A stretch of DNA of 64,000 nucleotides, from positions 9,444,089 through 9,508,088 of the forward strand of contig OX365956.1 of NCBI GenBank assembly GCA_947247005.1. Direction: 5' to 3'. Within the stretch, counting starts at the first letter, position 1, and the number at the start of each line of letters is the position of its first letter. The translations under genes were made by a program, and so were the position numbers. Of this stretch, positions 36,015 to 48,344 are shown in pieces. The notes below the pieces were generated by a model. It saw only the letters and a list, made by a program, of their open reading frames with translations, searched no databases and was not told where the DNA came from. The DNA is from Spisula solida. Lineage: Eukaryota > Mollusca > Bivalvia > Venerida > Mactridae.

Positions 36015-36829
36015 ATAATTATTTAATAATAACATACCCTGACACAAGCAGCTTGCGGACGCCGTCCAATGCCTAGCAATGCATATTTTAATATAGACTG
36101 AAAATCACCTCGCCCGAATTGGCAAAATGTATATGCCAAGCAGAATATTATATATTCATCTGAAGTTCGGTACTTTGTGGCATGGTTGGACATACGTAAT
36201 ACATACCGCTTAAATAAGTTATAAAATGTTTCACAAATCAAATCACGGTGATTTTACCATGCTCATCGGATTCTATAATACTTAAGTGAACAATACATAT
36301 TAATTATATCGCCAAGTGATCGCTTTCAGCCTTTAATAATAGGGATGATTTCCCTTACGGATATTACCCGCCAAGGACCAGGCGTGATATTACATAATTG
36401 CAATAATACTAGTACAATGCTGTTAGAGAAACAAATAACAAACCAATATTCCGTTTTCTTCCACAGCGCTATTGCAAATATATTTGCAATAAAAGTGGAC
36501 ATTCGTTCGTTTCTTTATCACACGTGACACTGCATTTACAGCTATCGTATCGTTCGACACTGCAAAACATACACAAGTGAATAAAGTGTAACCTTATAAT
36601 ACTATTGCGTTTATTCAGGTCTGTCACCTGATTACAAACATTGCAATATTACAAGCATGTAATTTGTATTGTTGTTAACATTTTAGTTGGAGGTAGTGCA
36701 ATAGTGCCTAAGCCAAATACAAATACAACTACTATCTACTGCAAGAAGACATGAATACATGTAAGGGAAATTGTTATAGATGACTGTCCTGAAATCTCGA
36801 GCTGTACTTAATATAAGGGAGACCTCGTC

Positions 36830-37195
36830 CGTAGTTATTCCCCCCATATTTGATGACGGTGTGTTTTTTTTGCTCATGTCGATCGGTATTCCAAGCGGTT
36901 TCCTTTTAATTACTTAAGAACGCTTGGTCCTAGACTCCTCGAAAAGTACACATACATAGGTTGGTCATCAAAAGAAGATAAGCCCTATTAATTTTGATGT
37001 CAGTAGGTACATGTATGGCTCGATGTGACCTTTAATATGAATCAATAAACCAAATGGTTTCCGATCAAAAACCATAGAAATAATGGGTCAATGATCTTTC
37101 AGGGAGGTCTGTATATGATCCCGATTAGTTTGGAAGTCAGTAGGTCAAATGTTTATTGGGCTGCCAAAGGGACATTCGTGTTTTACAAACATATG
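36830..37195 (-). repeat. GTCACAATGACC-type repeat, reverse orientation, degenerate
   Basis: Read on the minus strand it follows the 16,922-17,330 repeat from TTTGTAAAACACGAATGTCC through ACCTACTGAC, AAGCGTTCTTAAGTAATT, GACATGAGCAAA and CGTCATCAAATATGGGGGGA. It is more diverged than the copy at 16.9 kb. Confidence 0.7.
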
Positions 37196-38910
37196 TGACA
37201 TAGTATACGTTCCGAATTCGAATAACTTGCAACATGTGCTACGAGTTCGAATCGTCCCCTTGGGTAATACGAACAAAGTATTGTCAAACCACTGTTTCCT
37301 AGGTCCACTATAGCTTCCAGTCAAGTGTGGCTAAGCATTATGAAATTTCTATCCGATCTTGAGTGTTATTGGGGACACATTGGGGACACATTGGGTTGGT
37401 TAGAGTAGACACAGACTGCTTTTAATCCGATTGTGGGATTTATCCGACATTAGGAGCTGATAGTTAGACATTAATTTAGAAATCAGTCGTCGCACAACTG
37501 TAAATGAGTGCGAACGAAGGGAACTGTATGACAAGCTTCCTGCAATTTACGAAATCATGATTATACATGTAGGACGTGACAAGGCACATTTTACGTAAAC
37601 ACTAAACAACAATCACCATACAGTCTCTGAGGTGGAACCCTCAACGCGAATAAAACTAGAACGACCATGAAACACCAGCTCCTGACGCCCATACCGGACA
37701 TACAGTCATAACTCTGATGATTACTTGCACCTTTTTATTAATACCGGTGCTGTGTTGGATGGAAAAGCAAAACAAACTCGTCTTTTTATCCGATTGGACG
37801 CGAAATCTAATCCACTACGTTCGGACCAACAGTCATTAGCGCCAACTACACGACCATCGCCCCTCCAGTGTCCGGATAGAGGTATATATCTGAGCAAAAG
37901 GTTATATCACCAACATACCCAAACTAATCTTTACAGGAACGTGATCGTTTTTGTGACCTAATTCCAAGTTTAAAAAAAACTATAAATTATCAAGATAATA
38001 ATTATCAATCTGAATTCTAACATTAATAATTATTTTTACAAGCCATTTGTTTTGCCGAATTAGGTTCGTTTCTTCTGCTTCTGGAAACCGTTTGATATTA
38101 TCTACTCAGTATGATTTGTACACTATCTTTTTAAACATGAACACTACGAATGTTCGATGATGCTTCTATTTCATTTATCAGCGAAAGTATTTGAGTTTAT
38201 CGTGACTTTTTATAGGTGGTTGTGTGGCAACTCTCCTAAAGTTTAAAACAGAAGTATAGATAATTTAGTACATTATGTGTAATTCACTTCAAACTACAGA
38301 CAGAAACTAATATATTAAACTGTGTCTATCACAAAACCTAATATGTTGTTCCAAAATATTCAATCGCTTGTAAGACTAAACGATTTTCTTAGGTAATTGT
38401 CCAATGTATGTTTTATTGGTAATTTCATTCTAATCTAGTGGTCGTGTCATATCAAAGACACCATTTAAATATTACCTGTTTTTATTGCTTGACACTCATC
38501 ATAAGGGAAAACTGACCTGTCTTCTCTCATACCCGAGTGTAATGGACGACAAACACAAATGAACAGGAAAAGAAGAAACAGCTACAAAGTCTTACTTGCA
38601 TGGGCCAATTTTTGCCCAAGAAAAGTAGAAACGAGTGTTACAATAATGTAAATTGAATAATGTTGCAGCTTTATACATGCTTATCAATGGTTGTAAAAAA
38701 GATGATAACAAATCGGACATGGACGGAGTAAGCACAAAAGGCACAAACAGAACAGTATACGAACAGAATGCTTTCATTTATTACGCTTTCTTTCATGTTT
38801 TCACTGCTGATTACTTGGTTTGTTTATGGAGTTCGAAAGTGAACGCACTGAAACAATATTAGTATAAATCAACCCCGATTTGCTTTACGAGAATGGTTTG
38901 AATCAGTTTC

Positions 38911-38988
38911 AAATACGGATGGAGGCACTCATATGCCTGCAATATTTTAGCAGAAAGCAGACTGGGAAATAAAGGCTATGTTCGGCAG
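38911..38988 (+). repeat. SINE 3' part in copy C
   Basis: CGGATGGAGGCACTCATATG, TTTTAGCAGAAAGCAGACTG and AAATAAAGGCTATGTTCGGC match the tail half of the SINE at 59,552-59,673. Confidence 0.6.
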
Positions 38989-40088
38989 AAATGGGTGAAG
39001 TGAGCACAAAACGCACAACAAGAGCAATATACGAACAAAATGTTAGCTCTGCAAATGGAACTGTTTAACATGATACTTCTTTCAAATGTTATCAATTTTA
39101 ACAATTACTTTAAATGATGTTTCACTGCCGATACATTTATGCTAATTACATAGGTTTGTTTTGTTGTGTTCGAAGAAATTGATCTCAACGAAACAACGCA
39201 TAAATAAACGCAGTTTTGCTTCATGAGAATGCGTTACATCACTCCTTGCACATTTATATTATATTAAACATCATGATATAAGAACATTTACTAAAGCATA
39301 GTTATTGATACAGATTACGAAATTTAAAGATAATTTGTTACTACATGTACTACATTTCAAACTTAAACATTTAAACGATTTAATTTTGGGTGTACATGTA
39401 CTTATCGAATTCGGTGAAACATATACATGTACATGTACATCATGAAGAAAATGGCTCAAGCTATTGCAGGATTTTAGGGGGGTTATTGTTTTGTAAATAG
39501 ATTTGCCACGATAAACAATTTAAGTGTACCTACAATCAGGGTCTTAATGATAGGTATTGTTCTGGAAATAATTGTCTTTGTCAGTGATGCAGTTTAACAA
39601 GATTGAAGGGCTGAAACCGATCATTTTAATGGACATTTCCTCTTCAGCGGAATAGTTCTAAACGACTTATAATAGCAAATAAATGATACCGTATCCAGTT
39701 AATATCCTGTAACACGCAATATCACGTAAGGCAATACCTTTTACTAGAGCTTGTGTTTCTTGTTTTCTTCATTAAGTAATGACTTTGCTTATCTATAACA
39801 AAAAAATTAGATAATTTTCTTTCGCCCGATTTGTTTCTGGGTTTTTATCTGGAGAGGCAGTTGAATAATTGCGTTAGATGATTATTTTTTGTTGCCGGTT
39901 GGTTACTGTCAAGAACAGACCACAATGTTCATTTTTGTAAGCGCTATCTATCATGCACGGTGGGTTACATAACTGGCTCGCCTCTGTGTAGGAATTCAAA
40001 ATATCAACTACCTAAAACTCCGAACACATCCAAATGTGTTCCCAGCTTCTGTCTCTGTCTGTCTATATCACCAAAACTAAGCCAGGTA

Positions 40089-41277
40089 GTAGTCAGATTT
40101 CTCACAGGCAGTATGGGGTCGCCATAGTTGTAGTCTGATTTCTCACGGGCAATATGGGGGTCGCCATAGTTGTAGTCAGATTTCTCACAGGCAGTATGGG
40201 GGTCGCCATAGTTGTAGTCTGATTTCTCACAGGCAGTATGGGGGTCGCCATAGTTGTAGTCAGATTTCTCACAGGCAATATGGGGGTCGCCATAGTTGTA
40301 GTCAGATTTCTTACAGGCAGTATGGGGGTCGCCATAGTTGTAGTCTGATTTCTCACAGGCAGTATGGGGGTCGCCATAGTTGTAGTCAGATTTCTCACAG
40401 GCAATATGGGGGTCGCCATAGTTGTAGTCAGATTTCTCACGGGCAATATGGGGGTCGCCATAGTTGTAGTCAGATTTCTCACAGGCAGTATGGGAGTCGC
40501 CATAGTTGTAGTCAGATTTCTCACGGGCAATATGGGGGTCGCCATAGTTGTAGTCAGATTTCTCACAGGCAGTATGGGGGTCGCCATAGTTGTAGTCAGA
40601 TTTCTCACAGGCAGTATGGGGGTCGCCATAGTTGTAGTCAGATTTCTCACAGGCAGTATGGGGGTCGCCATAGTTTTAGTCAGATTTCTCACGGGCAGTA
40701 TGGGGGTCGCCATAGTTGTAGTCTGATTTCTCACGGGCAATATGGGGGTCGCCATAGTTTTAGTCAGATTTCTCACGGGCAATATGGGGGTCGCCATAGT
40801 TGTAGTCTGATTTCTCACGGGCAATATGGGGGTCGCCATAGTTTTAGTCAGATTTCTCACAGGCAGTATAAAGGGTCGCCATATTTGTAGTCTGATTTCT
40901 CACGGGCAATATGGGGGTCGCCATAGTTGTAGTCAGATTTCTCACAGGCAATATGGGGGTCGCCATAGTTGTAGTCAGATTTCTCACGGGCAGTATGGGG
41001 GTCGCCATAGTTGTAGTCTGATTTCTCACGGGCAATATGGGGGTCGCATTAGTTGTAGTCAGATTTCTCACAGGCAGTATGGGGGTCGCCATAGTTTTAG
41101 TCAGATTTCTCACAGGCAGTATGGGGGTCGCCATAGTTGTAGTCAGATTTCTCACAGGCAATATGGGGGTCGCCATAGTTGTAGTCAGATTTCTCACAGG
41201 CAGTATGGGGGTCGCCATAGTTGTAGTCAGATTTCTCACAGGCAGTATGGGGGTCGCCATAGTTGTAGTCTGATTTC
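40089..41277. repeat. 42-bp minisatellite, 28 units
   Basis: The unit contains GTAGTCAGATTTCTCACAGG and CAGTATGGGGGTCGCCATAG. Variants fall at a few sites (TCAGAT/TCTGAT, CACAGG/CACGGG, GCAGTAT/GCAATAT, GTTGTAG/GTTTTAG). The 14-codon, stop-free unit makes long frames on both strands (for example ILPVRNLTTTMATP repeats on the minus strand). Odd-length units at about 40,116 and 40,870 break the frames, so I do not call it coding. Confidence 0.95.
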
Positions 41278-41720
41278 CGTGCATTATTGTACAGAAAACT
41301 ACCACAAATAGTGCAAATATATCTTTAAAACGAACTGAGAGAACTCATCTCGAGAGTTACCACCTTTAACAGTATTCTAACCGAGAGTCATCTTAAAGTC
41401 GACTGTGTCATACTAACAACAAAAAGCTTTCAATTTAGAACACAAGTTATTATAAATAAACGTGGCATAGATCTACGTAAGGTTTCTAATGTATGAACAT
41501 GAAACAATAGTTAGTGTTTGCACGATTTTTTCGACCAATCAACGGACTCGATTTTCGTCGACTAATCCATGAAGAACGTTCTATTTTTCGAATTAAATGC
41601 GTCTTCACCAAGAAGTAAAACTAAGCCACTGCACATGCGCAAATAGACCACGCCTATTCGTGAACTTCGTGCGATATGCAAATAGCACCCTGTTCTTTTG
41701 GTCATCCATGTTTCAACCAC

Positions 41721-41815
41721 AGGTTACTGTTTCATTGATAGAGAGTAAAACTAAATATTTATCAATTTTATGTTATCTTAGAGAGGTGCATTTGTACTAA
41801 AGGGGTCAGATTTTC
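41721..41815 (+). repeat. Half-copy of the 696-832 element
   Basis: AGGTTACTGTTTCATTGATA, AGAGTAAAAC, and GTTATCTTAGAGAGGTGCAT match the left arm and interior of the element at 696-832. The right arm is missing. Confidence 0.6.
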
Positions 41816-42076
41816 ATAGTATCGTGTATCGTGTAGTAATAACCATTTATTTGAACGGGGGTATCAATTTTATTTCACAATTCAAACTTCACCGACTTTA
41901 TGGTTAAATACACACAGTTTATTGTTAAACACACTTAATAAAATGTAACCGTCTATTTGACCATTAAACGCGTCTCTTTCGCGCCAATTATTGTCCATGT
42001 ACTGACCGATTTACAGGCACGCGAATCTCGTGCTTCGTGTGGTTTTAATTATTCAAGGCGGTGCCAACACTAAGTC

Positions 42077-42175
42077 GGTTAGAGTTTAAAATATTTTCTT
42101 CAAAGATTTAAACCACGCTTCGCTTCGCTCGCTAAGGTTCAAATCTTTGAAGAAAATATTTAATAAACTCTAACC
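42077..42175. repeat. 99-bp hairpin with CGAGCGAAGCGAAGC loop
   Basis: The arms (GGTTAGAGTTTAAAATATTT... and ...AAATATTTAATAAACTCTAACC) pair over about 38 bp. The loop reads CGCTTCGCTTCGCTCG, whose complement is shared with the loop of the unrelated hairpin at 48,730-48,830. Confidence 0.85.
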
Positions 42176-43105
42176 TATACAAAGAGAAGAATCGGGGTCT
42201 GTTTGTTTTTTATACTTCTCTCCTGATAAAAAGAGCAAACCGGGTATCTTAACAGTTTTAAAGCTTACGTAGCCAGCTATTTTATATTATTATGAAACCG
42301 TATTAGCAACATGCCTTCATTGTAGTAGAACGAAAGTCCCCTTTCTTTAAACTAGGAGCATTTACCACACAGACGATAAATTGTTTGATTCGTTTAATAT
42401 AATCGTAATAAAATATAATTATCGTTTGATCAATATTCAATTCTGTAAATTTTGTTCATTGCCAAATCTTATTATCGATTTGATCAGCGTTCATAGCACA
42501 GCGTATTTTGTTTTTGAAATACTAACTTTGGGGAAAGAATGCACTGGATATTTTCGTTTGAGGCGTATGATATTGTTTTGCATCATGCCATAAATAACGA
42601 TTCGTGTAGATAAAAACTGCGTTGATTACTGAATTAGATTATGTATTGTACAATAAATCAATGTTGTTGTATGTTTCTTTTTGAAAAATATGTTGCTTTG
42701 TAAATCAATAAAACAGTTTCCTCAATAGATATACGAAATGTAGCAGTGCCAATAAACAATCAATATAGGCTCCAGACCGATTTCCAATATGGCCACACCA
42801 TGTATGTATATAGGTTACCTTATATTGCGATATATTTTAGCAAATAAATGTTGCACTTTTAAATAGTTTGATACCCTAGCCTTTCCGAATAGATTCATTA
42901 GTTCTTAAACGTGCACCGATACACGCGTGACTACTCCCGAGTTACTTACCAGTAAATAGCGTTTACAAACAATCAATCGTCCCGATCGAGTTCGTACTAG
43001 AGATCTTTCGATCCGTAAACAAGAGTGTTATCAACTCGCTATTAACATTATCGACGAAACTACTCTGAAAAAACTATTCTATATAATATGGAACTGTAAG
43101 CTTAG

Positions 43106-43165
43106 ACGTTAGGCCATCTGGGATTCGAACTGGAGACCTGCCACACGGTACGAGTATACCATATT
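43106..43165 (-). repeat. tRNA-like (SINE head) fragment in copy C
   Basis: Counterpart of 22,952-23,010 with one difference in the first 30 bp (AGGCCATCTG for AGGCAATCTG). Confidence 0.45.
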
Positions 43166-44861
43166 CTTTAACATATGTGATGGAAATACAGCCAACTCCG
43201 TCAGAATGATCAATATTCTGTAGGCAAGACAGACATTACAGTACTGATCTTAGAGATACGAATACACGTTAACATGTTCACATGTAAATACCGTTTGTAG
43301 TTTGTTTTGCCAATTTCGACGATGCTTCGGCAATAAATTACGCCCCGAATGCCGGAATAATCCTGTGGTTCATAATGAGACTTGTCACTTGTGACATTTT
43401 CATACTTATAACAACCACATTCAGTAACACTAACATGAATCAAGGGGTAACAAGCATTAAAACATATGTTTGTCTTAACATCTTGTCTCTATGTATGAGG
43501 GTATTAGGATATTCCTCACCGCGGCGGCGCTAGAAAAATTAATGTTTCGCGTATATGCTTTGGCAATTTCAGCAATTATAACAAACGCGTCAGTTAGATA
43601 ATTAGAGGGCGAGAGGCTCGAGAGCTTAGCATTATTGAAACATTAGATCTTGGTGTTGAAGTTGTTCTATTTGATTCACAGCGGAGGTTTCGTTTTCTAA
43701 TCGATTTTTATTAAATACAAACGGTAAATGACAAATTGTTATTCTATTCGACGTATTGTGAGAACATTGCACGCGGCTACTGCTAACATGTACATGTAAT
43801 AAATCGTATATTTTAAGTCATAGTATTCACTAATACGGATACTAGACAATTATATGTTTCCCTATGATTGACACGGACTTGATGTTCCTGTCTGACATGC
43901 GATTGTTTCCCCTTCTTGTTAGGATGATAACTACTTATATGGTGGTTCCAATACAGACACTGATCACTACGTTGTAAAGTTTGTATTACACGCTTTAAGT
44001 TATAATTATGTAATTAAATGTGTCAATCACGAGGATATTACACTACCGTAAGGTTAATGAAATTCTTACAGTCTAACCACAGCGTGCAGTATTGAGGAAC
44101 GCGTGTTTCTAATGTTCATAAGTGTTGTTAACTTTGTTGAATTTACGCTGATTATTCAAAATTGTTTAAGACACAATTATTTTCCTATTGGCCAAAGCAT
44201 TTTAACTATTACTTGTATATAATACATTTTGTTCACGATTCAACGATCGGTTGAATTGAAAACATCGGCGCCTTGTCTTCTCGAATAAAAATAATCAGCG
44301 TACATTACAGTACCAGACACGTAAGCTATTCCGCTGTCCCTGTTTATGTGTTCCTTGCTTCATACATTGTGTTCTATAATATATAGTAATCCTTCCGACC
44401 ACTTAATGACGCGGTAAGTTAAGTCTAAAAGATTAACTAGACTTACACCGAAAATGCAATTAACAGACACGCGTGGTTATCTTTTTTTAATGTGTCAACA
44501 ATCCAGAATATAAACTGTTATGCGTAGTTAGAATAATTCCGAGAATATCAGATATGCTTTTTGATGAAGAAATATTTATTGCTTAAGCAAACAGCAATTA
44601 TTCAATTTTGATTCTATTTCCGCTTATCGGTTTGGGAGATGCGATTTGAACCAGTATCCCACATGTTAACGTAATCATTCATGTTATCAACACGATAAAA
44701 ACACGAAAACGTAAACTTGAATTAATATTACATTTGCAAATTTATATAAATATGGGCCAGGCTTCTGAAAGGTATCCAACATTACATAAAAAGCTTCCAT
44801 CTTTTCCCTTAGACTGGTGTATGTTTCATAGACATCGATATAGAAATAAAATACTATTTTT

Positions 44862-45402
44862 AGCTCCACTATTAGATGAATTAGGAGAGCTATAATAACA
44901 GTCACCCGAGCGTCGGCTTCGGCGTCGGCGTAATGATTCTAGGTACAGGTTTTCTAACCTCTTATACTTTCAAAGTCATTTGACTTATTGCTTTGATACT
45001 TTGTATACTTGATCATTATCATGACCCACACCCCTACGCAGGGATAGGTAACTCTGTCAAGCATTCTGTTGAAATTATGCCCCCCTTTTTGGACTAAGAA
45101 AATGCAAATGTTAAAGTTAGGAACACGTTTTTTAACCTATAATATCTTAAAATTGACATATTGTTTTGATACTTTGCATATTTTTTCACCATCACGTCCA
45201 AAGCCCTACACAGGGGTAGGTAACTTTATCAAGCACTTTGTCCAAATTATGTTCCCTTTTCGACTTTAAAGAAGCCCCAACCTCTACCTAGAAGAGAGTA
45301 ATGCTGCAGCTATAAAGCATTTTGTTCTGAATATATAATGATAATACTATCCTAGCATGGCACTGAGAATAGTGGAGTGTGCTGTTCGTGGACAGATCTT
45401 GT
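44862..45402 (+). mobile_element. AGCTC-end non-autonomous element with tandem cores
   Basis: It begins AGCTCCACTATTAGATGAAT, has GAGCGTCGGCTTCGGCGTCG, then two cores of about 170 bp (ACAGGTTTTCTAACCTCTTA and ACACGTTTTTTAACCTATAA, each followed by TTTGATACTTTG and TAGGTAACT). It ends with a hairpin GCTGTTCGTGGACAG and ATCTTGTT. Copy A at about 25,160 lacks it and gives the empty site. Opposite orientation to 7,687-8,489. A Helitron-like origin is possible. Confidence 0.75.
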
Positions 45403-45690
45403 TATGTTTAAAGTTGCCAAATTGTGTCTTGGCTTTGTAGTCTTTAGTAATAATCATACTTGCAATCATAAGATAACAGAAAAAATGTCATCTACCCAGG
45501 TAAACATGGTATAAACACGGTATGGTGACTTCATTTATTCGAATAAAACAGGTGCTATTCGTATTTAAGCGTGCCTTGAATGTATATGCCGAGCATTTGC
45601 CTTACGACAGAGGGATAAAAGGTTCGAATCGAGAAAGCTCTATGCAGATCAATTATTACTATGTTTTAAATGCCCTATAATTGAGATAGT

Positions 45691-45842
45691 GGGCGGAATG
45701 GTGGCCGGGTGTAATCGCTCTCTACTACCAGTCCGGAGGTCCCTGGTTAGAATCTCGGCCGGGCACTGTGGAATTTCAGTAATGCTGTAGGCTCTCGTGT
45801 ATTGATGTTTTACACCGGAAACGTTAAACAAAGAACCAAGGA
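45691..45842 (+). mobile_element. tRNA-derived SINE
   Basis: GGTGGCCGGGTGTAATCGCT and CCCTGGTTAGAATCTCGGCC resemble box A and box B. The body is GTGGAATTTCAGTAATGCTG, then GTAGGCTCTCGTGTATTGAT, and CACCGGAAACGTTAAACAAA, a common bivalve SINE tail type. Confidence 0.65.
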
Positions 45843-46081
45843 GTATATTCGGAAATATCTGGGACAACCTTTGTAGCAGTTGTAGATAGTAGTCCATAGG
45901 ATATTGTTGTAAATTAATCAGGTTTTGAATGTTTTTTTACTGTCATTGTTAACACATAAAACATTTCGTCATTCATGACTTTCTCACGTCATTTGTTTCA
46001 ATATGTTTAGTAAAAAGTCCATCTCAGTACACATGGATCGATACTCACTAGTATATTATTGTAGGTCTGTGAAGTTGGCAG

Positions 46082-46200
46082 TTAGCTGTTAGATGTTAAC
46101 TCGAAAAATATTTTTTGAGGTAGCTTCTGAGTTAACATCTGAGTTAACTTCTGCCAGAAGTTCACTCGAAAAAAAAATTTTGAGTTAACTTCTGAGTTAC
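46082..46200. repeat. Repeated GAGTTAACTTCTG words
   Basis: GTTAACTCGAAAAA, TGAGTTAACATCTGAGTTAA and GAGTTAACTTCTGAGTTAC form an imperfect local repeat with both orientations of GTTAAC. Confidence 0.55.
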
Positions 46201-46300
46201 TACTGAAGACAAGTATTGTTTACGACACATTCGATAAGGCATTATGTTTAAAGTTGTGCTTTGTCCAAGTATTTGGGCATACGTCGCTTGCATTAATATC

Positions 46301-46778
46301 AATACTGTAGCGCACAGACAATCCAAAGTCACACAGAAACGACGGCAGCGCCTAGCCATCCACGCAAGAGTTAGACATAGAACGAACTATCCACATCCCC
46401 AAAAATGGATATTTCAAGCAAGCCTATATACTCACTTCGCAATGAATGACGCACTGTGGACCTCGAATAATGTGCATAATTAGCCATAAAGGGAGGTTAT
46501 TATAAATGATAACTACACTGAAGTGAAGTACGGGGATACTTTTTACAGCAGCCACACGGCACTTAACACCTGCTGTAGTGATAAGTAAATACTGTAGCGC
46601 ACAGAAAATATCCAATGTCACACAGAAACGACGGCAGTGCCTAGCTATCCACGCAAGAGTTAGACATAGAACGAACCATCCATATCCCCAAAATGAATAT
46701 TTCAAGCAAGTCTATATACTTACTCTGGAAGGAATGACACACTGTGGACCTCGAATTCTGTGCGTAATTAGCCATAAA
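46301..46778. repeat. Tandem duplication, period ~287 bp
   Basis: AATACTGTAGCGCACAGA, AACGACGGCAG, CTATCCACGCAAGAGTTAGA, GGATATTTCAAGCAAGCCTA and GTGGACCTCGAAT occur in order from 46,301 and again from 46,588. About 190 bp of each unit is well conserved. Overlapping frames on both strands carry the same repeated peptide, which is an effect of the duplication. Confidence 0.85.
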
Positions 46779-47064
46779 CACTATAGTCCAGAGAATTTGA
46801 CACGACTCTCGAACTTCTTTGAGCATAATTTCAGATCTGACTTATTGGCTTTATATATATCTCCGGTTGTATAATTTCATAAGCGGGAGTATCACAAATC
46901 TGAAGGACCGATATTGCACGATTTGCTCTCGGAAATTTATTTATTCAACGCAAGAACCTTGTAATATATTCATGCATATAGGTCAGGATCATGTCAAATT
47001 ATCTGTGCTATACTTCAGACGGTAATGCCACCCCTAGTTAACGGGCCATTACAGAGGATAATTT

Positions 47065-47191
47065 ACGCCATGTCGTGTTTTTAACAAAGCTACAATGAGA
47101 AAAGGCGATATTGCGACAAATTCGACTTTGTCGTATCTTCGTATTGCCGCATTTTTGCTTTGTTGCGATACAGCCAACATACGACATGGCG
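47065..47191. mobile_element. 127-bp inverted-repeat element, CGCCATGTCGT ends
   Basis: ACGCCATGTCGTGTTTTTAA at the left pairs with CCAACATACGACATGGCGT at the right. AACAAAGC/CTTTGTTG continue the stem. The centre has TTCGACTTTGTCG. Confidence 0.75.
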
Positions 47192-48340
47192 TACATCAGT
47201 CACCGTAGGCAATCCAATCTACCTAATGAGACCCATACTTACTTTGCAGTTTAAATTCATACCGTATATCCTTTATTTAAGCAATAATGATTAGGTACCC
47301 GTGTTGTATCGTAGAATAAAGCATGTTCGGGTGCGTAGTTATTAAATCACGAGGCCTATTACAAAAGCATATACTCATCTATTATCTTTCGGGATCAGTT
47401 TCAGTCTCGAGTACAATAATTCCCTAATCTAACAGAAAAATGATGTTCTGAATATTTTGAATATGTTAACAGGAAGTGGTTTATGTTATCTGCACATTGG
47501 TCTTTATAGCAATATTGCCGACAAAAGTTCTCAAAACCTTCTAAAAATAAAGACTTATTTTCAGAATCAAATTTGATCCAAATTAGTTAATCCTTAGTGA
47601 AATCTGGGCCTTATTATTCATTCCAGGAAACTAGTTTGGTCAAGAACGTGTTTTTTTAAAGTGGTTTAAATCCAGTAAAAAGGATAAGCTCACGGTCATC
47701 CTATATACATATAACTGTAGGTTTGTACTAAATATTATTATCGCGTCAGTATGTCTGGTAGTTACTCCTCAATGATCTCAGTATTAATTGAAGAATGATG
47801 TTGTGCAAAATCGATGCATTTCATTTTGCACGCACGTCTTTCACGATGGGAACGAAATGAAATATGCCTTATCTCTACGCTCAAAGATATATATGTAGAT
47901 TTCAACGTTGATTACAAACTGCCATCAAAGATGCCTTGAGGCTTAGAATTTTAAACCTATACAGCTCCATTGGGCGGCTAAATGATGAATACTTTAAACC
48001 TTATGAAATTTGTATGAACCTACTATCATTATGTCAGCTATTGCGCGGTAGTGGCGTCAGACTGACTTAAGGTGATCCACCTAGAATAATAACTAATAGT
48101 GTAGGTATGAGTCTCGAAATACAACATTTCCTGCTTTGAACTTTGTCTTTAACTTAGTTTAAGACATACAATTTGGAATTTCGATTCGAGGGACAGTTAA
48201 CATTTATGAATCCATGTATCAGTGTAAAAGTTAAAATAGCTCCTGAAACAAGTGGTGTCAAGTTTGTGAACTCCTTATTTAAGCTGGAAGTAGAAGCTAG
48301 TTGCTCAAGATCTGACAATTCGTAAGTAATGTTGATAAGG
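47192..48340. other. Non-coding stretch, nothing recognised
   Basis: No gene, long inverted repeat or array seen. Confidence 0.45.
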
Positions 48341-48344
48341 GATT

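Larger units (their letters stand above)
36285..45575 (+). repeat. Segmental duplication copy C (~9.3 kb)
   Basis: Collinear with copy A, with four additions: the 42-bp minisatellite (40,089-41,277), a block at about 41,510-42,190 with a hairpin, an AGCTC-end element (44,862-45,402), and a short SINE tail (38,911-38,988). It lacks the SINE at 21,549 and some other sequence of A. Confidence 0.85.

Noticed and set aside
40102..41311. Repeat-protein genes on both strands
   Set aside because: They are produced by the 42-bp minisatellite. Frames are open on both strands and broken by odd-length units; copy A has only one unit.
23123..43443. Conserved minus-strand frames at 23,123-23,335 and 43,210-43,443 as a duplicated gene
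   Set aside because: The two are related by DNA but an extra C in copy C shifts the frame, so at least one cannot encode the same protein.
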